NCBI RefSeq assembly: GCF_016887565.1
Contig: NZ_CP069396.1
Span: 1,577,001-1,641,000 of the forward strand
Source of the DNA: Archangium violaceum
GTDB lineage: Bacteria; Myxococcota; Myxococcia; Myxococcales; Myxococcaceae
DNA length: 64,000 bases
Reading direction: 5' to 3'
The position numbers and the translations under genes are program-made. Below are positions 18,396 through 28,718 of the stretch, piece by piece. Below the pieces are notes generated by a model that saw only the letters and a program-made list of their open reading frames with translations, was not told the origin of the DNA and searched no databases. Each line of letters begins with the position of its first letter. Within the stretch, counting starts at the first letter, position 1.

Positions 18396-19334
18396 ATGTT
18401 CGACGTTCAAACCGTGAACGCGGCCCTCTCGGGCTGTGAGCTTGTCCCCTGTCCCTCGGGCTCGGGGTTGATCATCAAGGGCCGTTCCGGCCAGCACCTG
18501 CGCGACCTGAATCCTCGCGCGATCCTCTCGAAGCTCGCCGCCCACGGGTACCTGCTCTTCCGGGGCTTTCCCGCGGACCTGTCCGTGTTCAGCGAGTTCG
18601 TGAAGTCCTACTCGACCCGGGTGACCCTGGATCCGGCTCGCAAGTTCCACGGCGGCAATGTCGCCCAGAAGGTAGACGCCGGTGTGGATGCGATGGGGCT
18701 CCATCTCGAGAACGGAAACAGCCCCTTCCGCCCGGATCTCTGCTGGTTCTTCTGCGAGAAGGCGGCGACGAGAGGTTCCCAGACCACGGTATGTGATGGC
18801 TGCGAGGTCTGGGACGCGGCCAACGAGACCGCCCGCCGGCAGTTCCTGGCGCAGGACATCATCTACGAGCGGCGTGTCGAGGAGCCGAAGTGGAAGGTGT
18901 TCGCCTTCCACAACCTCGGGGGCTCCATCCCGATGGAGGAGATCCGGCTCGAGCACCTCCAGGGGATGGTGAACGACCAGAAGAACACGACGATCAAGGC
19001 CCAGCCGGACGGGTCGATCATCTACTCGTTCCGCACCCCGGCCGTGCTGCGCACGGAGCTCGGCTCGCGGCTGGCCTGGGCCAACAGCATCTTCGGCCCG
19101 TCGTACAACTACGAGGCCCCGCGCATCTTCTTCGCGGACGGGCGCGACATCCCCGTGGAGCTCCTCGAGGAGATGCGCACGCTCACGGAGAAGCTGACGT
19201 TCAACATCGACTGGCAGGACGGCGACATCGCCCTCATCGACAACACCCGCGTGATGCACGGCAGGCGTGCCATCGAAGACACGGGTCGCAAGATCTACAA
19301 CGCCTTGAGCTACCTCAACCCGGCGCTCGTCTGA
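18396..19334 (+). CDS. TauD-like Fe(II)/2-oxoglutarate dioxygenase
   Basis: 312 residues from the ATG at 18396, which follows the ribosome site AGAGGAA; an open frame upstream is rejected. It resembles TauD/clavaminate synthase-like oxygenases: an early ILSKLAAHGYLLFRGFP strand, the metal pair H103-x-E105 in GLHLENG, and the distal histidine H288 in RVMHGRRAI. The second metal ligand is Glu rather than the commoner Asp, as also seen in clavaminate synthase. Such enzymes hydroxylate, desaturate or cyclise unactivated carbons. Probably the oxidative tailoring step of the cluster; it lies 38 bp after the ligase gene and 23 bp before the next methyltransferase. Confidence 0.88.
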   Translation: MFDVQTVNAALSGCELVPCPSGSGLIIKGRSGQHLRDLNPRAILSKLAAHGYLLFRGFPADLSVFSEFVKSYSTRVTLDPARKFHGGNVAQKVDAGVDAMGLHLENGNSPFRPDLCWFFCEKAATRGSQTTVCDGCEVWDAANETARRQFLAQDIIYERRVEEPKWKVFAFHNLGGSIPMEEIRLEHLQGMVNDQKNTTIKAQPDGSIIYSFRTPAVLRTELGSRLAWANSIFGPSYNYEAPRIFFADGRDIPVELLEEMRTLTEKLTFNIDWQDGDIALIDNTRVMHGRRAIEDTGRKIYNALSYLNPALV

Positions 19335-19357
19335 TTCCCTCCCTGGTACCCGCCACC

Positions 19358-20005
19358 ATGTCCCGACTCGAAGAACCCCGCGTTCAGAGTGTGCTCGCGG
19401 AAATCCTCCTGGCTTCACAACGCGATTCCACCGTCCTCGAGCGTGCGCGCTCCATCGTGGCGGGTTGGAGCTCCGCGCCAACCCTGTCCCAGATGAGTGA
19501 CCTCTGCGTCGATGCGGCCCTGCCCGTGCGGCCGGAGGTCGGCCGTCTGTTGTACATGCTGGTGCGCATCCTGCGCCCGACGACCATCGTCGAGTTCGGC
19601 ACCTCCTTTGGTGCCTCCCTGATCCACCTCGGGGCAGCCGTCCGCGACAACGGCGTCGGTTTCGTCACCGGCTCGGAGATGAACAAGCAGAAGATCGCCA
19701 AGGCGCAGGAGAACCTCGAGCGGGCCGGGGTGCAGGACGTCGTCCGCATCCTGGAGGGAGACGCCCGGGAGACCCTCGCGGGGGTCGCCGGCCCGATCGA
19801 CCTGCTCCTGCTCGATGGCTGGAAGGATCTCTACCTCCCGGTCCTCGAGGTCCTCGAGCCCAAGCTGCGGCCCGGCTCCGTCATCGTGTCCGACAACCTC
19901 TCGATGTTGCCTCAGAGCTACCTCGACCGGGTCCGCGGTCCTGGCTACGTGTCGGTCTCGCTCCCTCTCGGGGATGGCATCGAGCTGTCGTTGCGCGAGT
20001 CCTGA
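19358..20005 (+). CDS. class I SAM-dependent O-methyltransferase
   Basis: 215 residues from the ATG at 19358. It has a single Rossmann domain with motif I as IVEFGTSFGASLIHLG, a Glu for the SAM ribose in TGSEMNKQKIAKAQENL, DARETL, and motif DLLLLDGWKDLYLPVLEVLEPKLRPGSVIVSDN. This pattern is close to the caffeoyl-CoA/catechol O-methyltransferase type (family 3). It lacks the N-terminal dimerisation domain seen in the other methyltransferase of the cluster. It is co-directional with the dioxygenase and likely co-transcribed; it may methylate a hydroxyl produced by that enzyme (inference). No good ribosome site is visible before the start, so translational coupling is possible. Confidence 0.85.
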   Translation: MSRLEEPRVQSVLAEILLASQRDSTVLERARSIVAGWSSAPTLSQMSDLCVDAALPVRPEVGRLLYMLVRILRPTTIVEFGTSFGASLIHLGAAVRDNGVGFVTGSEMNKQKIAKAQENLERAGVQDVVRILEGDARETLAGVAGPIDLLLLDGWKDLYLPVLEVLEPKLRPGSVIVSDNLSMLPQSYLDRVRGPGYVSVSLPLGDGIELSLRES

Positions 20006-20048
20006 CGGACTCGCCTCTCAGCCTTCAACAGTGAATCCATAGGAAAGC

Positions 20049-20546
20049 ATGATGAACCGAAGAACACTGCTCGCCGCGGGACTCGCCATGGCCGCCATGG
20101 GGCTCGTGGCGTGTGAGCGTCCTGTCGAGCGCACGGACGTGGTGCATTGGATCGAAGCGTATGGCAAGGCCTGGGAGACCAAGGATGCCGACGCCGCGGT
20201 CCAGCTGTTCACAGAGAACGCCATCTATGAGGCCATCCCAGGCGTGAACGACCAGACCTTCGTGGGGCGGTCGGCCATCCACACCTATTGGGAGAACATC
20301 ACGGCGGGCCAATCCGACGTGATGGTCCAGCATGGTGAGCCCCTCATGGAGGGCAATCGTGCCACGGTCGAGCTCTGGGTCACGATGCGTGTCCCCGCGC
20401 TGAATCCCGAGGGAGAGCACTGGGTCACGCTCATCGAGACGAACGTGCTCTATTTCGATACTGCTGACCAAGTTTCACGCAACGTGGAATATTGGAATCT
20501 GATCATGGGCAAGGTTTCGCCGCCCGCGGGCTGGGGTGCCGATTGA
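20049..20546 (+). CDS. SnoaL/NTF2-like lipoprotein
   Basis: 165 residues. The N-terminus MMNRRTLLAAGLAMAAMGLVAC has a twin-arginine pair and a lipobox ending in Cys, so export and lipid attachment are likely. The rest is an NTF2/DUF4440-like fold: WIEAYGKAWETKDADAAVQLFTENAIYEA, then VGRSAIHTYWENI and strand-rich remainder ending with YWNLIMGK. NTF2-like proteins are often cyclases, dehydratases or small-molecule binders. Start could be 20049 or the adjacent 20052 ATG. Together with the exported amidohydrolase, it suggests that some steps of the cluster occur outside the cytoplasm. Function otherwise unknown. Confidence 0.82.
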   Translation: MMNRRTLLAAGLAMAAMGLVACERPVERTDVVHWIEAYGKAWETKDADAAVQLFTENAIYEAIPGVNDQTFVGRSAIHTYWENITAGQSDVMVQHGEPLMEGNRATVELWVTMRVPALNPEGEHWVTLIETNVLYFDTADQVSRNVEYWNLIMGKVSPPAGWGAD

Positions 20547-20691
20547 GAGGGTGTGGATGACTTCACAGCCCTCGATGTGTGCGGTATAGGTCCCGCCGTT
20601 CCATCGATGACCCGACTTTGTCCATGCGCGGCTTCGCGCTGCGTGGATGAAACCCCCGTCGTTCGCAGTCCCTACTTTGGAGAGAAACACC

Positions 20692-21348
20692 ATGAAGCTG
20701 TCCCTGAAGCCCGCCGTTGCCGCCCTCGTGCTCGCCGCCCCCTCGCTCGCGTTCGCCACCGAGTATGAGATCGACACCGGCCACTCGAACGCCCATTTCT
20801 CCGTGAAGCACATGATGGTGTCCAACGTGCGCGGCGCGTTCTCGAAGGTGACCGGCAAGGCCAACATCGACGAGAAGGACATCACCAAGTCGACCGTGGA
20901 GGCCACCATCGACGCCACCACCATCAACACCAACGAGCCCAAGCGCGACGAGCACCTGCGCGGCACCGACTTCTTCGACACCGCGAAGTACCCCACCATC
21001 ACCTTCAAGTCGACGAAGGTGGAGAAGGCCGGTGAGAACCTCAAGGTGTCCGGCAACCTCACCCTGCACGGCGTGACCAGGCCGGTGGTGCTGGACGTGG
21101 AGGGCTTCACCACGGAGTCGAAGGACCCCTGGGGCAACATCAAGCGTGGCGGTACGGCCACCACGAAGGTCAACCGCAAGGACTTCGGCCTGACCTACAA
21201 CAGCGTCCTGGAGACCGGCGGCGTGGCGGTGGGTGAGGAGGTCGCCATCACCATCGACCTGGAGATGAACAAGAAGCAGGCCCCGGCTCCCGCGGCGGCG
21301 GCTCCCGCCAAGGCGGCCCCGGCCAAGTCTGCCAAGGACTCCAAGTAG
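20692..21348 (+). CDS. YceI-family periplasmic lipid-binding-like protein
   Basis: 218 residues from the ATG at 20692 (ribosome site GGAGAG). The signal peptide LSLKPAVAALVLAAPSLAFA is followed by a YceI lipocalin-like domain: YEIDTGHSNAHFSVKHMMVSNVRGAF, DEHLRGTDFFDTAKYPTITFKS and GNLTLHGVTRPV. The C-terminal 20 residues are an Ala/Pro/Lys-rich tail. YceI proteins bind isoprenoid or quinone-like lipids in the periplasm; TT1927b binds polyprenyl chains. It ends with its own terminator, so it is likely separate from metK copy 2, and whether it belongs to the upstream cluster is uncertain. Confidence 0.92.
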   Translation: MKLSLKPAVAALVLAAPSLAFATEYEIDTGHSNAHFSVKHMMVSNVRGAFSKVTGKANIDEKDITKSTVEATIDATTINTNEPKRDEHLRGTDFFDTAKYPTITFKSTKVEKAGENLKVSGNLTLHGVTRPVVLDVEGFTTESKDPWGNIKRGGTATTKVNRKDFGLTYNSVLETGGVAVGEEVAITIDLEMNKKQAPAPAAAAPAKAAPAKSAKDSK

Positions 21349-21372
21349 TCCGAGCAGGTAGGGCAGTTGCCC

Positions 21373-21405
21373 AGAGGGGCCTCGGTTGGGGCCCCTCTTT
21401 CGTTT
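21373..21405 (+). terminator. intrinsic terminator after yceI
   Basis: Perfect 9-bp stem AGAGGGGCC (21373-21381) and GGCCCCTCT (21390-21398) with an 8-base loop, followed by TTCGTTT. Confidence 0.8.
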
Positions 21406-21477
21406 CAGGGTAGGGGCACCGTCACCCCTCACTTCCACGCGCGGCAGTGGCGCGCCTTTTCCCAAACAAACAAAGAC

Positions 21478-22647
21478 ATGCCGACCGACTACCTGTTCAC
21501 CTCCGAATCCGTCACCGAAGGGCACCCGGACAAGATCGCCGATCAGATCTCCGACGGCGTGCTGGACGCCATCCTCTCCAAGGATCCGCAGGGCCGAGTG
21601 GCCGTGGAGACCCTGGTGAAGACGGGTCTGGCCATCGTCGCTGGCGAGGTGACCACCAACTGCTACGTCGACATCCCGAAGATCGTGCGCAGCACCATCT
21701 GCCGGATTGGCTACACCGATAGCTCGATGGGCTATGACGGCAACACGTGCGGAGTCATGGTGGCCATCGAGGGCCAGAGCCAGGACATCGCCCGAGGCGT
21801 GGACAACAAGAAGGAGCAGGGAGCCGGCGACCAGGGCATGATGTTCGGATACGCCTGCGACGAGACGCCGGAGTTCATGCCGGCGCCCATCCACTACGCC
21901 CACGCGCTCACCCGGCGCCTGGCCGACGTGCGGCGCAAGACGCACGACTGGCTGCGGCCGGACGGCAAGAGCCAGGTGACGGTGGAGTACCGCAACGGCC
22001 GGCCGGTGCGCATCGACGCGGTGGTGGTGTCGACGCAGCACTCGGAGGACGTGTCCAACAAGAAGATCCACGAGGCGATCCGCGAGGACGTCATCGCCAA
22101 GGCTCTTCCCAAGAAGCTCATCGACGCCAAGACGAAGATCTACATCAACCCGACGGGGCGTTTCGTCATCGGCGGTCCGATGGGCGACTCGGGCGTGACG
22201 GGCCGAAAGATCATCGTGGACACGTACGGCGGCATGGGCCGTCACGGTGGCGGTGCGTTCTCAGGCAAGGACCCGTCGAAGGTGGACCGGTCGGCGGCGT
22301 ACATGGGCCGGCACATCGCCAAGACGGTGGTGGCGGCGGGACTGGCGCGGCGGTGCGAGGTGCAGGTGTCGTACGCGATCGGAGTGGCGGAGCCGGTGAG
22401 CGTGCTGGTGGAGACGTTCGGAACGGCGACGGTGCCCGAGGAGAAGATCCAGAACGCGATCCGGCACACGTTCGGCCTCAAGCCGCGAGAGATTACCGAG
22501 TACCTGGACCTGCTGAGGCCGATCTACCAGAAGACGGCGGCGTACGGGCACTTCGGGCGCTCCGAGAAGGAGTTCACCTGGGAAAGCACCGACAAGAAGG
22601 ACGCGCTGCGTGAGGCGGTGGCGAGCCCCCGCCTGAAGGCCGTCTGA
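21478..22647 (+). CDS. metK: S-adenosylmethionine synthetase, copy 2
   Basis: 389 residues from the ATG at 21478; the frame is open for 37 codons upstream but that extension includes the yceI terminator and has no family match. Motifs are as in copy 1 ([43 protein letters not shown]). The two proteins differ at four visible positions. At the DNA level, the first ~145 bases and long blocks near the 3' end are identical while the middle has scattered synonymous changes, a mosaic that suggests gene conversion. ahcY follows 116 bp downstream, which makes this the better candidate for the ancestral locus (inference). The leader is CAAACAAACAAAGAC without a clear ribosome site. Confidence 0.97.
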   Translation: MPTDYLFTSESVTEGHPDKIADQISDGVLDAILSKDPQGRVAVETLVKTGLAIVAGEVTTNCYVDIPKIVRSTICRIGYTDSSMGYDGNTCGVMVAIEGQSQDIARGVDNKKEQGAGDQGMMFGYACDETPEFMPAPIHYAHALTRRLADVRRKTHDWLRPDGKSQVTVEYRNGRPVRIDAVVVSTQHSEDVSNKKIHEAIREDVIAKALPKKLIDAKTKIYINPTGRFVIGGPMGDSGVTGRKIIVDTYGGMGRHGGGAFSGKDPSKVDRSAAYMGRHIAKTVVAAGLARRCEVQVSYAIGVAEPVSVLVETFGTATVPEEKIQNAIRHTFGLKPREITEYLDLLRPIYQKTAAYGHFGRSEKEFTWESTDKKDALREAVASPRLKAV

Positions 22648-22694
22648 AAGAAGGACGTTGGCGGACCGTCAACGGTCTGCCGTCCCGGCTGTTG

Positions 22695-24071
<1,377 letters not shown>

Positions 24072-24104
24072 AGCCACGGGCTCGCGTGGGCTCGTTGGAG
24101 CGAG

Positions 24105-24692
24105 CTACAGGAAGAGCGTGGGGTCGAACTCGTCCACGCGAACCGGGAGCAGGCGCGGCAGCGGCCGCTGGAACACCTTGGCGTTCATCTCGAGGTCCAG
24201 GATCTCCAGCCCGGCCGGGACGAGCTCGCGGAACCGCTGGCTCATGTACTCGCGCAGCCCGAGGATCGCCACCCGCCGCTTCTCCTCCAGCATCGTGCGC
24301 AGGGCTTCCGCGAAGTCGGTTCCATCGTGGCTGGCGAGCGCGACCGCCGCCTTGGGGCGCTGGGTGCGGATGGCCTCCAGGAGCTTGAGGATGCCCAGGT
24401 CCACCACCTTCTGGTCGGGCCGGCCGTAGAGGAGCGCCACCTCGCAGCCCGCCGTCTTCAGGGCCCGCACGAAGCCGATCATCACATCCGGCAACTGCTC
24501 GCTCCTGGCGTTCAGGACCACCACGCAGCGCACGGGCGTCGGAAAGTGGCTCTCACAGAAGGCCACCAGCCGATCGAACTGCACACGGTCCTGGGGCTCG
24601 GGCTTGCGTCCCACGACATTGGACACGGCCCAGTCGACGTTCTCCGCGTCGATGAGCACATAGGAAGCTGCGGGCGGGCGTGCGGAAGACAT
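24105..24692 (-). CDS. NYN-domain protein (PIN-like nuclease fold)
   Basis: 195 residues from the ATG at 24692. The NYN/PIN-like pattern is visible: LIDAENVDW at the N-terminus supplies the first acidic residues, VVLNARSEQLPDVMIGF the middle, and ASHDGTDFAEAL the later aspartate pair; KVVDLGILKLLEAI lies between. NYN proteins are predicted RNases, sometimes in RNA turnover. A longer frame from a TTG at 24761 is open but would start inside the divergent promoter region, so the shorter start was chosen, though neither has a good ribosome site. It lies head-to-head with the DUF4139 gene. Confidence 0.75.
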   Translation of the reverse strand: MSSARPPAASYVLIDAENVDWAVSNVVGRKPEPQDRVQFDRLVAFCESHFPTPVRCVVVLNARSEQLPDVMIGFVRALKTAGCEVALLYGRPDQKVVDLGILKLLEAIRTQRPKAAVALASHDGTDFAEALRTMLEEKRRVAILGLREYMSQRFRELVPAGLEILDLEMNAKVFQRPLPRLLPVRVDEFDPTLFL

Positions 24693-24760
24693 TGTCGGAG
24701 GATACCCGATGCCATGGGGGGCAGGTGACGGCACCTCGCCCGGAACGGTACAAATGGGCA

Positions 24761-26782
24761 ATGCCTGTCCTCGGACTGTCGGCCCTGAGCGCGCTGTGGC
24801 TCGCCGCGGTGGATGCTCCCGTCACCTCGGTGACCGTCTACAGTGACCGGGCCCGCGTGGTGCGCACCGCGAAGGTGAGTCTCTCCGGTACCCAGCGCGT
24901 CGAGCTTCCCCTGCTGTATGGCGCGGTGGACCCCTCCAGCATCCGTGTGGAGGCCCAGGGCGCCGAGGTGGCCCGCGTGGACATCCGCTCCGTGGACTCC
25001 GAGTCCCTTCCCGCCACCGAGGCCCGCCGGCTCGTCACCGAGCTGGAGCGGCTCGATGACCGGATCGCCCAGGCCCGCGCCGAGCACGAGGCCTACGCCG
25101 CCCAGCTCTCCGCCCTCGGTCAGGTGCGGCCCGCCGTCACACAGGACGCCGTCGCCTCCAATCCCCAGGGGAAGCTCTCCCTCCAGGTTCCCTCCCGGCT
25201 CGATGCCTCCGGCTGGCGCGCCGCCACCGACTTCGTGGTCGAGACCACCGCCCGTCTCCAGGCGAAGCTGCGCGAGGTGTCCCAGCGTGAGGAGTCGCTC
25301 GAGCGCGAGCTCTCACAGCGTGTCCGGGAGGCGCGGCAGCTCGGTGCCACGCCCCCTCGCCCGGGCGTGGAGGTCATCCCCACCCTCTCGGGCCAGGGCC
25401 CCGCGACGCTCACGCTCACCTATGTCACCTCGGGCGCGCGCTGGTACCCCTCCTATGAGCTGCGGCTCGACCCCGCTTCCAACCGCGTGGAGGTGGCCTT
25501 CTCCGGGCGCGTCAGTCAGCGCACGGGCGAGGACTGGGAGGACGCCGCGCTCACGCTCAGCACCGCCCTCCCCGCCACCGCCACCACCGCGCCCAGGCTC
25601 GCCACCTGGAAGATCGGTCAGCGCGAGCGCTTCATCCCCACGCCCGCCCCGGTCGCCGACTCCTGGCGCGCTCCTCCGTCCACGCCTCCTGCTCCTCCCC
25701 AGGCGCCCGACGAGGACGAGCGCCTCCGCTCCCGTCTCCTCGCGCTCACCGTCCAGACCAGCCCGGCGCCGCAGCCGCCAGCCGAGGCCGAGCGGACGCG
25801 CACTCCGCCCATTCCGCGGCAAGCCCCGGCCTCCACGGGTGACAGCACCATCATCGGCACCTTCGTGAACGCGGAGGACAAGAAGCCCCCTCCGACCACC
25901 ATCGAGATGGGCTCCACGGTGACGGGGGGGAAGGAGGACTCGGAGTTCATCCAGCGCATCGCGGTGAACCGTCCCGGCGGCAAGGGTGGCGCGACTCGCT
26001 CCTTCGAGAGCCTCGCCGAGCTCGCCCCCGGGTCCAGTGGTGGGTACGGCGTCAGCGGCGGCGGCTCCTGGTCTCCGCCTCCGGTGGACGTGCCCGTGGG
26101 CCTCGCGCCGCCGGAGGGCTGGCGGCGGCCCGTGATGGAGCCGGACCTGCCCGCCTCGCTCGCGGGCGGCCATGCCCTGGCCTTCCCCGCGCAGCGCCGC
26201 GAGACGGTGCGCAGCGGTGGGGGAGAGCGGCGCGTGCCCCTCTTCACCGAGACCTGGCCCGTGCGGGTGGAGCGCAAGCTGTACCCCGCCCTCACCCCCA
26301 ATGCCTTCCTCGTGGCGGAGCTGCGCAGCCCGTCCCGGCAGGTGATGCCCGGCGGCGAGGCGCAGCTCTTCGTCGGAGCGGACCCCGCGGGCCAGGCCCG
26401 GCTCACCCTGGTGTCGCCGGGCGAGCCCTTCACCCTGCCGCTCGGCGTCGACGCCGCGGTGCGCCCGGTGCGCAACGTGAAGCTCATGACCTCCGAGAAG
26501 GGCTTCATCGGCAAGGACGAAATCACCGAGTACCTCGTCACCATCGAGGTGGCCAACCCGTACCCCTTCGCCCTCCCGGTGCGCATCCACGACCAGTGGC
26601 CGCTGTCGCGCAGCGGTGACGTGGAGGTGAAGCTCGTGCGCACCGAGCCCTATGCCGAGCAGGACAAGGACAAAGGCACGTTGATGTGGCGACTGATGGT
26701 GCCGCCCTCGGAGAAGACGGCGGTGTCCTTCCTGTACACCGTCCGCCACCCCAAGGGCTGGCGCCTGGAGCAGTACCAATAG
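24761..26782 (+). CDS. DUF4139/DUF4140 (mucoidy-inhibitor A-like) protein with insertion
   Basis: 673 residues. The N-terminus has a weak signal-like segment (LGLSALSALWLAAVDA), then the DUF4140 strand TSVTVYSDRARVVRTAKV and an antiparallel coiled coil (about residues 85-200). DUF4139 follows with LTLTYVTSGARWYPSYELRLD and GEDWEDAALTLSTA. It resumes after an insertion of roughly residues 340-450, rich in Pro/Gly, whose part TVTGGKEDSEFIQRIAVNRP then GATRSFESLAELAPG resembles the plug start of myxobacterial TonB-dependent receptors. Family role is unclear; members have been linked to surface polysaccharide. The next gene is a paralogue beginning 12 bp downstream. Confidence 0.85.
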   Translation: MPVLGLSALSALWLAAVDAPVTSVTVYSDRARVVRTAKVSLSGTQRVELPLLYGAVDPSSIRVEAQGAEVARVDIRSVDSESLPATEARRLVTELERLDDRIAQARAEHEAYAAQLSALGQVRPAVTQDAVASNPQGKLSLQVPSRLDASGWRAATDFVVETTARLQAKLREVSQREESLERELSQRVREARQLGATPPRPGVEVIPTLSGQGPATLTLTYVTSGARWYPSYELRLDPASNRVEVAFSGRVSQRTGEDWEDAALTLSTALPATATTAPRLATWKIGQRERFIPTPAPVADSWRAPPSTPPAPPQAPDEDERLRSRLLALTVQTSPAPQPPAEAERTRTPPIPRQAPASTGDSTIIGTFVNAEDKKPPPTTIEMGSTVTGGKEDSEFIQRIAVNRPGGKGGATRSFESLAELAPGSSGGYGVSGGGSWSPPPVDVPVGLAPPEGWRRPVMEPDLPASLAGGHALAFPAQRRETVRSGGGERRVPLFTETWPVRVERKLYPALTPNAFLVAELRSPSRQVMPGGEAQLFVGADPAGQARLTLVSPGEPFTLPLGVDAAVRPVRNVKLMTSEKGFIGKDEITEYLVTIEVANPYPFALPVRIHDQWPLSRSGDVEVKLVRTEPYAEQDKDKGTLMWRLMVPPSEKTAVSFLYTVRHPKGWRLEQYQ

Positions 26783-26793
26783 GAGGAGCCGCC

Positions 26794-28362
26794 ATGCACA
26801 CCCTGCCCTTGATGATGCTGGCGCTCGCCGCCCCCGCGAAGGTGTCCTCCGTCGTCGTCTACCTGGATCGCGCCCAGGTGACGCGGGTGGAGTCGGTGCC
26901 GTGCTCCGGCCACGCGCTCGCCGTCTTCGAGTCGGTGCCGCCCGCGGCGGACCCGGCCAGCTTCCGCGCCCGCTCCGACGACGCCACCGTGGAGAGCCTC
27001 GTGGCCGAGGAGCGCTCCCTGACGAGTGATTTCGGCCCCGAGCACGAGGCGCTGCGCAAGAAGCGCGAGGCCTTGGAGCGCGAGATGGCGGAGCTGGTGG
27101 ACGCCCGTGCGCGCGCGGAGGCGCTGCGCAAGCTGGGCGCGGGCCTCGGCGACATGGCCGTGCAGCGGGTGACGCTCGAGCTCGCCGAGCCGAAGCCGGA
27201 CACCCGTGCATGGGCCTCGGCCTTCGACGCCGCGCTGGACACCCGGCTGCGCGCCGCCTCCGACGTGGCGGCCCGGACCGCCCGCATGCGCGAGGTGCAG
27301 CGGGAGCTGGACTCGCTGCGCGAGCGGGCGGCGTACCTCGAGGCCTCGGCCGCGCGCCTGGAGCGCCGGGTGGAGGTGAGGCTGGCCTGCCCCAGCGAGG
27401 GCCGTGCCCGCGTCGAGCTGCAGTACGTGGTGGGCGGCGCGGGCTGGACTCCCGTGTATGAGGCTCGCGCCGACGAGGCGGGTGGCCAGGTGGAGCTGTC
27501 CACCTTCGCCACCGTGCGCCAGGCGACTGGCGAGGACTGGAGCGGGGTGCGGCTGGTGCTCTCCACCGCCCGGCCGCGCGCCAACGCGGAGCCGCCGCAG
27601 CTCGAGCCCCTGACGCTGAGTGCCAGCGAGCGGCCCGATGAGCGCAAGGTGCTGGTCCGGCGCGATGAGCGGCAGGAGCACGCGCGGGCGGGCGGGCAGG
27701 TGCTGGCGGAGACGGAGGGCGCCCTGCGCGCGGCCTCACAGGGCGTGTCCGTGCAGCTCCTGGTGCCCGAGCTGGCGCAGGTGTCCGGCAATGGCACCGC
27801 CGTGCGGCTGCGCGTGGCTCGCACGAGGATGAAGTCCTCCTTCTCCTGGAACACCGCGCCCAAGCTTCACCCGGTGGTGTTCCGCGTGGCCAACCTCGTC
27901 AACGGCGCTCCCTTTCCGCTGCTGCCGGGCCCCGTGGATATCTTTCGCGCCTCGGGTTTCATCGGCCGGCAGGTGCTGGAGCAGGTGCCCCAGGGCGGCG
28001 CCTTCCAACTCACCTTCGGCATCGAGGAGTCGCTGCGCGTGGAGCGCGTGGTGGTGGAGGAGATCGCTCGCGACGAGGGCCTCTTCGGCGGCCGGCGCCG
28101 CTTCCGCTACGCCTACCGCTTCAACCTCGCCAACTACCGCGAGCGCCCCGAGGTGGTGGAGCTGGCCGAGCACATCCCCGTCTCCGAGCTCGACGACGTG
28201 AAGGTGGAGCTGGACAGGGAGAAGACCACCGGCGGCCATGTGTTCGACTCGGTGGACGGCATCGTCTCCTGGAAGGTGTCGCTCGCTCCCGCCGAGCAGC
28301 GCTCGGTGGTGCTCTCCTTTCACGTGGATGTGCCCACCAGCTACGACATGAGCGGGCTGTAG
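26794..28362 (+). CDS. DUF4139/DUF4140 protein, paralogue without insertion
   Basis: 522 residues from the ATG at 26794 with an excellent ribosome site (AGGAGGAG). The order is DUF4140 (VSSVVVYLDRAQVTRVESV), coiled coil with EALRKKREALEREMAELVDARARAEAL, and DUF4139 (VELQYVVGGAGWTPVYEARAD, GEDWSGVRLVLSTA, then the C-terminal FRYAYRFNLANYRERPEVVEL and VSWKVSLAPAEQRSVVLSF). It is a tandem duplicate of the upstream gene but lacks the plug-like insertion. The N-terminus has a hydrophobic start (LPLMMLALAAPA), so export is likely. Both genes are probably one transcript. Exact function unknown. Confidence 0.86.
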   Translation: MHTLPLMMLALAAPAKVSSVVVYLDRAQVTRVESVPCSGHALAVFESVPPAADPASFRARSDDATVESLVAEERSLTSDFGPEHEALRKKREALEREMAELVDARARAEALRKLGAGLGDMAVQRVTLELAEPKPDTRAWASAFDAALDTRLRAASDVAARTARMREVQRELDSLRERAAYLEASAARLERRVEVRLACPSEGRARVELQYVVGGAGWTPVYEARADEAGGQVELSTFATVRQATGEDWSGVRLVLSTARPRANAEPPQLEPLTLSASERPDERKVLVRRDERQEHARAGGQVLAETEGALRAASQGVSVQLLVPELAQVSGNGTAVRLRVARTRMKSSFSWNTAPKLHPVVFRVANLVNGAPFPLLPGPVDIFRASGFIGRQVLEQVPQGGAFQLTFGIEESLRVERVVVEEIARDEGLFGGRRRFRYAYRFNLANYRERPEVVELAEHIPVSELDDVKVELDREKTTGGHVFDSVDGIVSWKVSLAPAEQRSVVLSFHVDVPTSYDMSGL

Positions 28363-28387
28363 GCACGGGGTGGAGTACGGGGCCGGG

Positions 28388-28431
28388 TACCCTCACCCCT
28401 CCCCTCTCCCGGCGGGAGAGGGGAGGGTGGC
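28388..28431. repeat. palindromic REP-like element, copy B
   Basis: TACCCTCACCCCT then the 9-bp stem CCCTCTCCC / GGGAGAGGG around loop GGC. It lies between convergent genes, just past the 3' end of the second DUF4139 gene. Confidence 0.8.
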
Positions 28432-28436
28432 GACCG

Positions 28437-28679
28437 TTACTCGATGAGGCCGCAGTAGACGCGGCCCTGTTTGTCACACTCCACGAAACCGGGGCTCGTG
28501 AGGGAATCCACCTTCCAGTAACAGACCATCTGCCCGCTGCACGCGACGGTAGAGCCCTCGCGGCACTGGACGGACACACCGCAGGGACCGGTTTCCATTC
28601 CATACGCATATGCGGCGAGCGGAACGAGGACTCCCGCGGCGGTGATGGCCACTGCGAGGAACGCAACGAGCTTGGACAT
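28437..28679 (-). CDS. small secreted six-cysteine protein
   Basis: 80 residues. A signal peptide (LVAFLAVAITAAGVLVPLAAYA) is followed by a mature region of about 55 residues with six cysteines (GPCGVSVQC, VACSGQMVC, VEC, VYC), suggesting a compact disulfide-bonded protein in the periplasm or outside the cell. The ribosome site AAGGGGAG precedes the ATG at 28679, and a promoter-like pair is found upstream. No family is recognised; it could be a small extracellular peptide, an inhibitor or a surface protein. It sits alone between convergent and co-directional neighbours. Confidence 0.7.
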   Translation of the reverse strand: MSKLVAFLAVAITAAGVLVPLAAYAYGMETGPCGVSVQCREGSTVACSGQMVCYWKVDSLTSPGFVECDKQGRVYCGLIE

Positions 28680-28718
28680 GGAACTCCCCTTCTTCTGGGA
28701 CTGCGGGTGGTCCGGTAT

